The translations under genes were made by a program, and so were the position numbers. This document shows, in pieces, positions 1 through 10,540 of a stretch of 64,000 nt of DNA (positions are counted from its first letter, which is position 1; each line of letters opens with the position of its first letter). The notes beneath the pieces are model-generated. The model saw only the letters and a list, made by a program, of their open reading frames with translations. It was not told where the DNA came from and ran no database searches. The DNA is from Nocardia cyriacigeorgica NBRC 100375 (GTDB taxonomy: Bacteria > Actinomycetota > Actinomycetes > Mycobacteriales > Mycobacteriaceae): NCBI RefSeq assembly GCF_000308555.1, contig NZ_BAFY01000214.1, positions 1-64,000 of the forward strand, in the 5' to 3' direction.

Positions 1-36
1 GGGTGATGCCAGAGGTCGCGCCGCAGGCACCAGTAA

Positions 37-53
37 CCGACCTGCCGGGTCGG
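37..53. terminator. Small GC-rich hairpin left of the TetR gene
   Basis: Arms CCGACC and GGTCGG pair perfectly around a 5-nt loop. No T-run follows on either strand, so terminator function is only a guess. The rest of positions 1-219 shows no convincing gene; the short proline-rich frames there look like GC-driven noise. Confidence 0.2.
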
Positions 54-219
54 CACTATGAGGGGGTCGATCCGGCACACCGGCCGCAGCCGGCTCCAGT
101 CCGGCGACCAGCGCCGAGCCCTGCCCACCAACCGCTCCCGCTACAGGGCCAGCGGCCGGCGCCGAACCAGGTACGCCCACCACGGCCGAATCGAGCGTGG
201 CAACGATCAGTCGCCCCGA

Positions 220-813
220 TCAGCTCAAAGCGGCGATCGCCATCTCACGCAGGATCGCGCGAGCGCGTGCTGCTGTCGCCGGGGTCGCGCTATGCGGGGT
301 GGAGTTCATCAGACCGAACGCGGCGTGGGCCTTGACCCGCGCCGCGTCCTCGGCCAGTCCGGGGTGCAGTTCGCGCTGCACGCCCACCCAGATCTCGACG
401 TAGCGGCGCTGGAACCGGCGCACTTCGCGGCGCGCGGGCTCGGGGACGTTGTCGAGGTCGCGGTCCTGGATGCGGATCAGTTCGGGCTCGCCGAGGGCGA
501 AATCGAGGTGGAAATCGACCAGCCCGGCGAGCGCCCCGCCGGGCGAGGCAGCATCCGCGACCACTGCCTCGCCGCCTTCGAAGAGCCTGCGGCTGACCCC
601 GACCAGCAGTTCCACCAGCAGCGCTTCCTTGTTCGGGAAGTGCCGGTACACCGCCGGCCCGCTGATGCCGACGGCCGCGCCGAGATCGTCCAGGCGCATG
701 CCGAGGAAACCGCGGTCGGCGATCAGCCGGGCGCCGGCATCGAGCAACTGCCGCCTGCGCTCGGCTTTCTGCTGTTCACGGCGCGTGAGTGTGCCGGTTT
801 CCGTGCCGGTCAT
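220..813 (-). CDS. TetR/AcrR-family regulator of the adjacent leucine-degradation operon
   Basis: This 197-residue protein has the TetR helix-turn-helix at about residues 15-65, including a [18 protein letters not shown] stretch that matches the family recognition helix and the start of helix 4. The remainder is a helical ligand-binding domain. The ATG at 813 is preceded by a strong GGGAGGAG ribosome-binding site. It is divergent from the carboxylase operon starting at 907, with 93 bp between starts. In M. tuberculosis a TetR gene (Rv2506) sits near the equivalent accD1 operon, so local control of branched-chain acyl-CoA breakdown is a reasonable inference. The inducing ligand cannot be read from the sequence. 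Confidence 0.9.
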   Translation of the reverse strand: MTGTETGTLTRREQQKAERRRQLLDAGARLIADRGFLGMRLDDLGAAVGISGPAVYRHFPNKEALLVELLVGVSRRLFEGGEAVVADAASPGGALAGLVDFHLDFALGEPELIRIQDRDLDNVPEPARREVRRFQRRYVEIWVGVQRELHPGLAEDAARVKAHAAFGLMNSTPHSATPATAARARAILREMAIAALS

Positions 814-843
814 CGGCGCTCCTCCCAGCCGGTCTGGACAACT

Positions 844-893
844 CGGTTAGTCAAGATTAACCTGTATTCCAGTTATCAGCGATTAACTGACCG
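844..893. promoter_or_regulatory. Candidate TetR operator in the divergent promoter region
   Basis: The 93-bp divergent spacer is strikingly AT-rich for this genome. It holds an imperfect inverted repeat with outer arms CGGTTAGT (844-851) and ACTGACCG (886-893), 7 of 8 pairing. A shorter repeat, GGTTA...TAACC (845-862), lies inside it. Position and symmetry suit a TetR dimer site that would control both genes; this is inference. Confidence 0.45.
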
Positions 894-906
894 GCAGGAT
901 GGCGTG

Positions 907-2522
<1,616 letters not shown>

Positions 2523-2523
<1 letters not shown>

Positions 2524-4568
2524 TGACCATGCTGAATACGAATCATCCCGTCGGTTTCGACACCGTGCTGGTCGCCAATCGCGGCGAGATCGCGGTGCGC
2601 GTCATCCGCACCTTGCGCGCGATGGGCATCCGCTCGGTGGCGGTCTACAGCGACGCCGACGCCGGTGCCAGGCACGTCCGCGAAGCCGACGTCGCGGTCC
2701 GGCTCGGTCCGGCGCCCGCGCGCGAGAGCTATCTCGATATCGCCAAGGTGGTCGACGCCGCCGTACGCACCGGCGCCCAGGCCGTGCATCCCGGCTACGG
2801 ATTCCTGTCCGAGAATGCCGCTTTCGCCTCCGCGCTGGCCGAGAAGGACATCGTGTTCCTCGGCCCGCCGGCCAAGGCGATCGAGGTGATGGGCGACAAG
2901 ATCACCGCCAAGAACACCGTCTCCGCGTTCGACGTCCCGGTGGTGCCCGGCATCGCCGAGCCCGGCCTCGATGACGACGCGCTGATCGCCGCCGCGGCCG
3001 ACATCGGCTACCCGGTGCTGGTCAAGCCGTCGGCCGGTGGTGGCGGCAAGGGCATGCGGCTGGTCCACGAACCCGGTGAGCTGCCTGCCGCGCTGGTCAG
3101 CGCCCGGCGCGAAGCCGCGGCGGCGTTCGGCGACGACACCCTGTTCATCGAGCGGTTCGTCACCCGGCCCCGTCATATCGAAGTGCAGATCCTCGCCGAC
3201 CAGCACGGCAATGTCGTGCACCTGGGCGAACGCGAATGCAGTTTGCAGCGCAGGCATCAGAAGGTCATCGAGGAAGCGCCCTCGCCGCTGCTGGACGCCG
3301 CCACCCGAGCCAGGATCGGCGCGGCCGCGTGCAATACCGCTCGCAGCGTCGACTATGTCGGCGCGGGCACGGTGGAATTCATCGTCTCGGCCGACCGCCC
3401 GGACGAGTTCTTCTTCATGGAGATGAACACCCGCCTGCAGGTGGAGCATCCGGTGACCGAGATGGTGACCGGCGTGGACCTGGTGGAATGCCAGGTGCGG
3501 GTGGCGGCCGGGCAGCGGATCACCTTGGCGCAGGAGGATATCCGGCTCATCGGACATGCCGCCGAGGCGCGGGTCTACGCCGAGGATCCCGGGCGCGGCT
3601 TCCTGCCCACCGGCGGCACAGTGGTCGATCTGGCCGAACCGAGCGGCAAGGGTGTGCGGGTGGATTCGGGGCTGCGGGTCGGCACCGTCGTCGGCAGCGA
3701 TTACGACCCGATGCTGTCGAAGGTCATCGCGCACGGCCCCGACCGGGCGGCCGCACTGGCGGCGTTGGATCGGGCGCTGGGCGAGACCGTCGTACTCGGC
3801 GTGACCACCAATATCGAGTTCCTGCGGTTCCTGCTCGAGGACCCGGATGTGGTGGCCGGGCGCCTGGACACCGCGCTGCTGGACCGCAGGGCCGTTGACT
3901 TCACACCCGCACCGGTCCCTGACGACGCGTTCGGCGCGGCGGCCGTCTACCACTGGCTGCGCCGCTGGCCTACCGCGCCCGGCGATCCCTGGGATCAGCC
4001 GACCGGCTGGCGCATCGGTTCCGCCGCGCCCACCACGATCCGGCTCGAGGGCGGCAGCCGCACCGAGCACGTCCGCCTGACCGGGACCCCGGCGGCCGCG
4101 CAACTGCAAGTGGGCGACGACGGTTCGCCGGTCTCGGTGTCCGCCGAGCTCACCGCACCCGGCCTGCTCACGATCACCGTCGACGATCTGCGCCGCGATT
4201 ACCGCCTCGCCGAACACGACGACCGACTGTGGGTCGCCGGCCCCTTCGGCGTGTGCTCGCTGCGCGAGGTGGCCGAAGTCAACGTCCGCGCGGGCGACGC
4301 CGATCTCGGTGACGCCGAAATCCGCAGCCCCATGCCCGGTTCGGTGATCGCGGTACCGGTCGAATCCGGCGCCGAGGTGGCCGCGGGCGCGCCGGTCGTC
4401 GTGGTGGAAGCGATGAAGATGGAACATTCGCTGACCGCGCCGATCGCAGGCACCGTCGAAGTGCTGGTCCGCCCCGGCGATCAGGTGAACCTGGACCAGG
4501 TGCTCGCCAAGATCCACGCCCCGGCGCAGACGGCCGACTCCCCCACCACCACAGCTGCTGATCGATAG
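2523..4568 (+). CDS. accA1: 3-methylcrotonyl-CoA carboxylase, biotin carboxylase/BCCP (alpha) subunit
   Basis: The 681-residue protein starts with the biotin carboxylase fold ([16 protein letters not shown]). It carries the ATP-grasp glycine loop [11 protein letters not shown] and the substrate-side motif [15 protein letters not shown]. It ends in a biotinyl-carrier domain whose EAMKMEH motif places the biotinylated lysine at residue 632. The ATG at 2523 shares its A with the TGA stop of the preceding subunit; ATG 2529 is also possible. The product carboxylates its own biotin with ATP and bicarbonate and hands it to the beta subunit. The next gene follows after 9 nt. Confidence 0.93.
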
Positions 4569-4577
4569 GACCACACG

Positions 4578-5738
4578 ATGACCGACTTCCTTTCCACCGG
4601 AACACTTCCCGACGAATACCGCGACCTCGCACTTACCGTCCGCGATTTCGCCAATCAGGTGGTGGCTCCGGTCGCCGCCGAACACGACGCCAACCACACC
4701 TTCCCGTACAAGGTGGTCCAGGGCATGGCCGAGATGGGCCTGTTCGGGCTGCCGTTCCCCGAGGAGTACGGCGGCATGGGCGGCGACTACTTCGCGCTGT
4801 GCCTGGCGCTCGAGGAACTGGGCAAGGTCGACCAGAGCGTGGCGATCACCCTCGAGGCCGGGGTGTCGCTGGGCGCGATGCCGATCTACCGCTTCGGCAC
4901 CGAGGACCAGAAGCAGCAGTGGCTGCCCCAGCTCACCAGCGGCCGCAACCTGGCCGCGTTCGGTCTCACCGAACCCGGCGCCGGCAGCGATGCGGGCGGC
5001 ACCCGCACCACCGCGATCGCCGACGGCGGTGACTGGGTGATCAACGGCAGCAAGCAGTTCATCACCAACTCCGGCACCGATATCACCACCCTGGTGACGG
5101 TGACGGCGGTGACCGGCGAATCGGGCGGCAAGAAGGAGATCTCCACCATCCTCGTGCCCACCGACACCCCCGGTTTCGTCGCCGAACCGGCCTACAACAA
5201 GGTCGGCTGGAACGCCTCGGACACCCATCCGCTCTCGTTCACCGATGTGCGGGTGCCGCAGGAGAACCTGCTGGGCGAGCGTGGCCGCGGCTACGCCAAC
5301 TTCCTGCGCATCCTCGACGAGGGCCGCATCGCCATCGCCGCGCTGGCCACCGGTGTGGCGCAGGGCTGCGTGGACGAGAGCGTGCGCTACGCCAAGGAAC
5401 GCCAGGCCTTCGGCCGGGCGATCGGCACCAACCAGGCCATCGCCTTCAAGATCGCCCGGATGGAGGCCCGCGCCCACACCGCCCGCGCCGCCTACTACGA
5501 CGCGGCCGCGCTGATGCTGGCCGGCAAGCCGTTCAAGAAGCAGGCCTCGATCGCCAAGCTCATCTCCAGTGAGGCGGCCATGGACAACGCCCGCGACGCC
5601 ACTCAGATCTTCGGCGGCTACGGCTTCATGAACGAATACCCTGTGGCCAGGCACTACCGCGACAGCAAGATCCTGGAAATCGGTGAGGGCACGACGGAGG
5701 TGCAGTTGATGTTGATCGCACGGGAGCTCGGACTGTGA
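4578..5738 (+). CDS. fadE19: Acyl-CoA dehydrogenase of the isovaleryl/short-branched-chain type
   Basis: This 386-residue FAD enzyme shows the usual N-terminal helical domain, the middle beta domain with FGLTEPGAGSDAGG, and the C-terminal domain ending in FGGYGFMNEYPVARHYRD. The GEGTTEVQ segment puts a glutamate (about residue 370) at the usual catalytic-base position. Isovaleryl-CoA dehydrogenases proper use a different glutamate, so a short/branched-chain substrate range is safer than a single assignment. AGGA precedes the ATG. Between the carboxylase and the hydratase genes it most likely supplies 3-methylcrotonyl-CoA. Electrons would go to ETF, which is not encoded here. Confidence 0.9.
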   Translation: MTDFLSTGTLPDEYRDLALTVRDFANQVVAPVAAEHDANHTFPYKVVQGMAEMGLFGLPFPEEYGGMGGDYFALCLALEELGKVDQSVAITLEAGVSLGAMPIYRFGTEDQKQQWLPQLTSGRNLAAFGLTEPGAGSDAGGTRTTAIADGGDWVINGSKQFITNSGTDITTLVTVTAVTGESGGKKEISTILVPTDTPGFVAEPAYNKVGWNASDTHPLSFTDVRVPQENLLGERGRGYANFLRILDEGRIAIAALATGVAQGCVDESVRYAKERQAFGRAIGTNQAIAFKIARMEARAHTARAAYYDAAALMLAGKPFKKQASIAKLISSEAAMDNARDATQIFGGYGFMNEYPVARHYRDSKILEIGEGTTEVQLMLIARELGL

Positions 5739-6256
5739 GCGCCGAACAGGACACCGCGCCCGCGCAGCTGCGCCGCGTCGTGCAGACCGGGCTGTGGTTC
5801 GAGGAACTGGAGACCGGCGTGCTTTACGAGCACCGGCCCGGCCGCACCATGACCGAAACCGACAATGTGCTGTTCAGCACCCTCACCATGAACCCGCAGG
5901 GGCTGCATATCGATGCCGCCTACAGCGAGGCGCAGGAGCCGTTCCATCAGCGGCTGGTGAATTCGCTGTTCACCCTCGGCACCATGGTCGGCCTCGCGGT
6001 CGCGCACCTGACCCAGGGCACCACCGTCGCCAACCTCGGCTTCAGCGAAGTGAAGTTCCCGGCGCCGCTGTTCCACGGCGACACCATCTACGCCGAGACC
6101 GAGGTGCTGGACAAGCGCCTGTCCAAGAGCAGGCCCGGCGAAGGCATCGTGACCTTCCGGCATACCGCGCGCAACCAGCACGGCACTGTTGTCGCGGTGG
6201 CCGTCCGCAACGCGATGATCCGCCTGCGCCCGCAGTCCGGGGACGGTGCGGTGTGA
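5735..6256 (+). CDS. MaoC-like (hot-dog) acyl-CoA hydratase
   Basis: This 173-residue protein is of MaoC/hot-dog type. NPQGLHIDAAYSEAQ resembles the Asp/His hydratase-2 active-site segment, and FHGDTIYAETEVLDKR is the conserved strand after it. It starts at a GTG that overlaps the previous stop (GTGA), so translation is coupled. It corresponds in position to Rv2499c in M. tuberculosis. In the pathway the missing step after the carboxylase is hydration of 3-methylglutaconyl-CoA to HMG-CoA, and I infer that role here. A generic enoyl-CoA hydratase role is the alternative. Confidence 0.85.
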   Translation: MSAEQDTAPAQLRRVVQTGLWFEELETGVLYEHRPGRTMTETDNVLFSTLTMNPQGLHIDAAYSEAQEPFHQRLVNSLFTLGTMVGLAVAHLTQGTTVANLGFSEVKFPAPLFHGDTIYAETEVLDKRLSKSRPGEGIVTFRHTARNQHGTVVAVAVRNAMIRLRPQSGDGAV

Positions 6257-7068
6257 GCCTGCCCTGGGTTCCGGCGGGTCCGGCCTGGCTGTTCTGTCCG
6301 GCCGACCGGCCCGAACGTTTCGCGAAGGCCGCCGCCGCGGCCGATGTGGTGATCCTCGATCTGGAAGACGGTGTCGCCGCGGCCGACAAGGCGGCGGCGC
6401 GCAAGGCGCTGGTCGAGACCCCGCTCGACCCGGACACCACCATCGTGCGGGTCAACGCCGCGGGCACCGATGAGCACCGCTACGACCTGGCCGCGCTCAT
6501 CGACACCGGCTATCGCCGGATCATGCTGCCCAAATGCGAGTCGACCGCCCAGCTGGCCGCGCTGTCGGCCTACGAGGTGATCGTGCTGATCGAATCGCCG
6601 CTCGGTGCGTTGGAGGTGGCGCGTACCGCGGCGGCCGACAACACCATCGGCGTCATGTGGGGTGCGGAGGATCTGGTCGCCGGACTCGGCGGTGCGTCCA
6701 GCAGGCACGCCGACGGCCGCTACCGCGACGTCACCAAGCACGTGCGCTCGACGTCGTTGCTGGCCGCCAAAGCACACGGACGGCTGGCCCTGGACTCGGT
6801 GTATCTCGATATCGCCGACCTGGACGGTTTGCGGGCCGAGACCGAGGACGCGGTGGCCGTCGGGTTCGACGTCAAGGTGGGCATTCATCCGAGCCAGATC
6901 GCCGTCATCCGGGACGCCTACGCACCCACCGACGACGAACTCGCCTGGGCGCGTGCGGTTCTCGAGCAGGCTCCGCGGCATCGCGGCGTCTTCGCCTACC
7001 AGGGTCGCATGGTCGACGCCCCCGTGCTGCGGCACGCCGAGCAGGTCGTCCGGCGCGCCCGCCGCTGA
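6253..7068 (+). CDS. citE: CitE-like beta-hydroxyacyl-CoA lyase (HpcH/HpaI family)
   Basis: This 271-residue CitE-like TIM-barrel protein has LFCPADRPERFAKA at the start, VVILDLEDGV, the metal-site segments IESPLGALE and WGAEDL, and a C-terminal KVGIHPSQI substrate loop. The frame is open further upstream, but the GTG at 6253, overlapping the TGA of the hydratase gene, fits both the family N-terminus and the coupled operon. No citrate lyase alpha or gamma subunits are present. The M. tuberculosis counterpart (Rv2498c) acts as a beta-hydroxyacyl-CoA lyase in leucine and itaconate breakdown. Cleavage of HMG-CoA to acetyl-CoA and acetoacetate is the expected role. Confidence 0.88.
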   Translation: MSLPWVPAGPAWLFCPADRPERFAKAAAAADVVILDLEDGVAAADKAAARKALVETPLDPDTTIVRVNAAGTDEHRYDLAALIDTGYRRIMLPKCESTAQLAALSAYEVIVLIESPLGALEVARTAAADNTIGVMWGAEDLVAGLGGASSRHADGRYRDVTKHVRSTSLLAAKAHGRLALDSVYLDIADLDGLRAETEDAVAVGFDVKVGIHPSQIAVIRDAYAPTDDELAWARAVLEQAPRHRGVFAYQGRMVDAPVLRHAEQVVRRARR

Positions 7069-7095
7069 TCCACACACCGAGCCAGGAGAACCACG

Positions 7096-9045
7096 ATGCA
7101 GCCACAGTGGGTGCCCACCGACCGGGATATCGCCGAGGCGAGAATCACCGATTTCGCCCGTTTCGTCACCGAGCGCACCGGTGTCCCCACACCCGATTAC
7201 GCCGCGCTGTGGCAGTGGTCGGTGCAGGACCTACCCGGTTTCTGGCATGCACTGTGGGACTATTTCGGGCTCGGGGAGATCGGCGGTGCGGTGCTGGCCG
7301 AGGAGACCATGCCCGGTGCGCGCTGGTTTCCCGGCACCCGGTTGAACTATGTGGATCAGGTGGTGCGGCAGTTCCGCACGGACCGTCCGGCGATCGTGGC
7401 ACTCGCTGACGGTGGCGAGGAGGTCACCGAGGTCTCCTGGACCGAATTGATCGACCGGACCGCCGCATTCGCCCGGACCTTGCGCTCGCTCGGCGTGCGG
7501 CCGGGTGACCGGGTGGCCGGCTATCTGCCGAACATCCCCGAGGCCGTGATCTCGTTCCTCGGCACGGCCGCCGTGGGTGCGGTGTGGAGCGCGTGCGGGC
7601 AGGACTACACCGCCAAGGCGGCGCTCGACCGGCTCGGTCAGCTCGAACCGACGGTGCTGGTCACCGCCGACGGCTACCGTTTCGGCGGCAAGGAGCACGA
7701 CAAGCGCGCCGACATCGAACAACTGCGTGCCGGATTGTCGAGTGTGCGCGAGACCATCGTGGTGTCGCGACTCGGGCTCGACGTGCCGGACACGCTGGCC
7801 TGGTCCGACGCCGTCGCGGGCACCGACGCCGATCCGGTGATCGAGACCGAAGCCGTCGATTTCGATCACCCGCTGTGGATCGTGTTCTCCTCCGGTACCA
7901 CCGGCCTGCCCAAGGGTATTGTGCACGGCCATGGCGGCGTGCTGCTCGAACATCTGAAAGCCGTTGCGCTGCAATCCGATATCGGCCCCGACGACACCTT
8001 CTTCTGGTACACCAGCCCGAGTTGGATGATGTGGAATTTCCAGGTGGCCGGGCTGCTCGCGGGCGCGACCATCGTCTGCTTCGACGGCAGCCCCACCTAT
8101 CCCGAACCGGACGCGCTGTGGCGGATCGCCGCGAAGGTGCGCGCGACGGTGCTCGGCACCAGTCCCGGCTATGTGCTGGCCTGCATCAAGGCGGGCTCGG
8201 TTCCCAGGGACGAGCACGACCTGTCGGCATTGCGGATGATCGGGATCACCGGCTCGGCGCTGCCGCCGTCGTCGGCACTGTGGTTGCGCGACAACGTCGG
8301 TGACCACATTCCGATCTCCTCGATCAGCGGCGGCACCGATGTGGTGTCGGCGTTCATCGGCGGGGTGCGCACGGTGCCGGTGTGGCCGGGTGAGCTGTCG
8401 GCGCCGTATCTGGGTGTGGCGCTGGAGGCCTACGACGAGTCGGGGAATCCGGTGCGCGGCGAGGTCGGCGAGCTGGTGGTCACCAGGCCCATGCCGTCCA
8501 TGCCGGTCAGTTTCTGGAACGATCGGGACGGAAAGCGTTACCACGACGCGTATTTCGACACCTACCCCGGAATCTGGCGGCACGGCGACTGGATCACCAT
8601 CACCGACCACGGCTCGGTGGTGGTGCACGGGCGTTCCGATTCCACGCTCAACCGGCACGGCATCCGGATGGGCAGCGCCGATATCTATCAGGCGGTGGAA
8701 CGGCTGCCCGAGGTCGCCGAGGCGCTGGTGATCGGTGCCGAGCAACCCGACGGCGGCTACTGGATGCCGCTGTTCGTGGTACCGGCAGCCGGCGTGGAAC
8801 TGACCGATGAGCTGGCCGAACAGATCAAGGACGTGATCCGGCGCGAGGTGTCGCCGCGGCACGTGCCCGACGAAATCCTGGCCGCGCCCGCCGTGCCGCA
8901 CACTCGCACCGGCAAAAAGCTCGAGGTGCCGATCAAGAAGCTGTTCCAGGGCGCGGACCCGGCCCGGGTGGTCGAGCGCAGCGCCGTCGACGACCCTGAT
9001 CTGCTCGACTGGTACGCACGGATTCGCCCTCCTGGCGGCAGGTGA
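7096..9045 (+). CDS. aacS: Acetoacetyl-CoA synthetase
   Basis: The 649-residue protein belongs to the ANL acyl-CoA synthetase superfamily. The N-terminal stretch FARFVTERTG...LWDYFGL is typical of acetoacetyl-CoA synthetases. The ATP loop FSSGTTGLPKG lies at about residues 263-273. The hinge region is GIWRHGDW, and TRTGKKLEVPIKKL near residue 605 carries the adenylation lysine. AGGAG sits 7 nt before the ATG, and 27 nt separate it from the lyase gene. Activating the acetoacetate released by the lyase completes leucine catabolism. Confidence 0.92.
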   Translation: MQPQWVPTDRDIAEARITDFARFVTERTGVPTPDYAALWQWSVQDLPGFWHALWDYFGLGEIGGAVLAEETMPGARWFPGTRLNYVDQVVRQFRTDRPAIVALADGGEEVTEVSWTELIDRTAAFARTLRSLGVRPGDRVAGYLPNIPEAVISFLGTAAVGAVWSACGQDYTAKAALDRLGQLEPTVLVTADGYRFGGKEHDKRADIEQLRAGLSSVRETIVVSRLGLDVPDTLAWSDAVAGTDADPVIETEAVDFDHPLWIVFSSGTTGLPKGIVHGHGGVLLEHLKAVALQSDIGPDDTFFWYTSPSWMMWNFQVAGLLAGATIVCFDGSPTYPEPDALWRIAAKVRATVLGTSPGYVLACIKAGSVPRDEHDLSALRMIGITGSALPPSSALWLRDNVGDHIPISSISGGTDVVSAFIGGVRTVPVWPGELSAPYLGVALEAYDESGNPVRGEVGELVVTRPMPSMPVSFWNDRDGKRYHDAYFDTYPGIWRHGDWITITDHGSVVVHGRSDSTLNRHGIRMGSADIYQAVERLPEVAEALVIGAEQPDGGYWMPLFVVPAAGVELTDELAEQIKDVIRREVSPRHVPDEILAAPAVPHTRTGKKLEVPIKKLFQGADPARVVERSAVDDPDLLDWYARIRPPGGR

Positions 9046-9106
9046 TCCACGACTCACGCCGGGGAGCGCCACATTGCCGCTGGTTACCGAGCGATACCAT
9101 GACGGA

Positions 9107-10354
9107 ATGAGTGTCGACAATCGCCGTACCGTGCGTGCGAAGAGCAACGGCGACTCGGCGCCACGGGAGATCCGGCGCAGGCCGAAGAACCGGCGAGCCC
9201 AGATCGCGGCGGCCGCTGCCTCGGCCTTCGGCTCCCTCGGCTACCACGGTGTCAGCATGGAGGACATCGCCTCGGGTCTCGGCATCAGCTCCGCCGCGCT
9301 ATACCGGCACTACCCCAGCAAGTACGCCCTTTTCCGGGAGGAACTGCTGCGGGTCGGCCGGGCCATGACCGAATCGGTGCACCTGCCCGAGGACGCCGTC
9401 GGCGCAAGCCCCGAGCACCGGCTGCGGCAGGTGCTCGACGCGCTCATCACCGCAACCATCGACAACCGGGCCAGTGTCACCCTGGTGCGCTGGGAGGGTC
9501 GCTACCTCGAGCCCGAGGATTCGGATCTGCTCACCGAACAGCAGGCCACGGTCCTCGACGCCCTCGGCGCCGAACTGCACGCGCTGCGGCCCGAGCTCGA
9601 CGAGGACGATCTGCGGGTACTGCGCGCGGCCATGCTGAGCACCATCACCAGCATCGCCGATCACCATGCCGCGCTCCCCGCGAAATCGCTTACCCGCCTG
9701 CTGTCCTCGGCCTGCTGGGATATCGCACAGGCCGAGCTGCCCGCCGTCGGGGACGCTGTGGAACCCGCCGCGGCGGCGGAGATCCCGGATTCGTTCAAGC
9801 ACGAACTGCTGCTGCGCAAGGCCGTCGAGCTGTTCCACGATCGCGGGTATCCGAACGTCAGTGTGGAAGATATCGCGACCGCGGCCGGGCTGTCGGCGGC
9901 GTCGGCGGTGTATCGGTTCTATCGCGGTAAGAGCGATCTGCTGGCGGCGGCGTTCCGCCGTGCGGCCGAACGGGTTTCGAGTGCGATCGGGCCCGCGGTC
10001 GCGTCGGCCGACAGCGCCGAGGCTGCGCTGGTCTCGCTGATCGATCAGTACGTGGCGGGCTCGTTCACCGAGCGGGCGCTGACCTTCGTCTACTACACCG
10101 AGTTCCAGCACGTTCCGGCCGAGGAACGCACGGTGCTGCGCAATATCCAGCGGCTCAGCGTCGAGGAATGGGCGCGGCTGGTGCGTGAGGTGCGTCCGGA
10201 ACTCGCGCCGGCCGAATCGCGGTTCCTGGTGCACGCCGCCTTCGCTTTGGTGGTGGATCTGGGGCGGTCGTTCGGTACCGCGCCGATCGCCTCGCAGGGG
10301 CGGGTGGCCGCGCTGATGCAGATCGTATTGTTCGGGCGCCGCGGGCAGGCCTGA
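9107..10354 (+). CDS. Tandem double-TetR regulator, Mce3R-like (copy 1)
   Basis: The 415-residue protein contains two complete TetR DNA-binding domains, one at about residues 28-78 (VSMEDIASGLGISSAALYRHY) and one at about 226-285 (VSVEDIATAAGLSAASAVYRFY). Each is followed by a helical region. This is the layout of Mce3R of M. tuberculosis, a two-domain repressor of an mce operon. ATG 9107 gives an N-terminus like that of the paralogue next door. TTG 9074 has a better ribosome site (GGGGAG) and would add 11 residues. It is followed by a paralogue and lies near an mce operon, so mce control is a strong inference. Confidence 0.85.
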   Translation: MSVDNRRTVRAKSNGDSAPREIRRRPKNRRAQIAAAAASAFGSLGYHGVSMEDIASGLGISSAALYRHYPSKYALFREELLRVGRAMTESVHLPEDAVGASPEHRLRQVLDALITATIDNRASVTLVRWEGRYLEPEDSDLLTEQQATVLDALGAELHALRPELDEDDLRVLRAAMLSTITSIADHHAALPAKSLTRLLSSACWDIAQAELPAVGDAVEPAAAAEIPDSFKHELLLRKAVELFHDRGYPNVSVEDIATAAGLSAASAVYRFYRGKSDLLAAAFRRAAERVSSAIGPAVASADSAEAALVSLIDQYVAGSFTERALTFVYYTEFQHVPAEERTVLRNIQRLSVEEWARLVREVRPELAPAESRFLVHAAFALVVDLGRSFGTAPIASQGRVAALMQIVLFGRRGQA

Positions 10355-10406
10355 TTCCCGCTCACCGGGCGGCCCTAGGGCTCGGCGCGGTCCGTCGGCG
10401 CCGGGA

Positions 10407-10424
10407 TATGTTACGGCTCATTCT
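10407..10424 (+). promoter_or_regulatory. TATGTTAC-N5-ATTCT element, site 1
   Basis: The 18-bp element TATGTTAC-GGCTC-ATTCT lies 116 nt before the start of the second double-TetR gene. The same two half-elements with the same 5-nt spacing occur at 22155-22172 and, on the minus strand, at 22305-22322, both between the mce operon and the mpaB-like gene. The element is not a palindrome, which would suit a regulator with two unlike DNA-binding domains in one chain. TATGTT could also serve as a -10 box. Confidence 0.55.
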
Positions 10425-10464
10425 TTCTATCTGTGAGGCAACAGTAGTCGTTATAGGCCCTTTT

Positions 10465-10499
10465 GTGATTTAAGATTCACTTCTCCCGCGCGGGGAGAA
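10465..10499. promoter_or_regulatory. Palindrome and adjacent hairpin before the second double-TetR gene
   Basis: GTGATTTAAGATTCAC (10465-10480) has outer arms GTGA/TCAC and contains TAAGAT, which could be a -10 box. It is followed directly by TTCTCCC-GCGCG-GGGAGAA (10481-10499), a perfect 7-bp stem. Both lie 42-76 nt before ATG 10541. They could be an autoregulatory operator or a terminator for the gene upstream; no T-run is seen. Confidence 0.35.
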
Positions 10500-10540
10500 A
10501 GTGCGCGTGAGGCAGTGCTTCGCCGGGCTATCATCGCCGC

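Noticed and set aside
3..335. A proline-rich plus-strand frame at the left edge
   Set aside because: It overlaps the 3' end of the TetR gene, has no ribosome site and looks like random GC-rich sequence.
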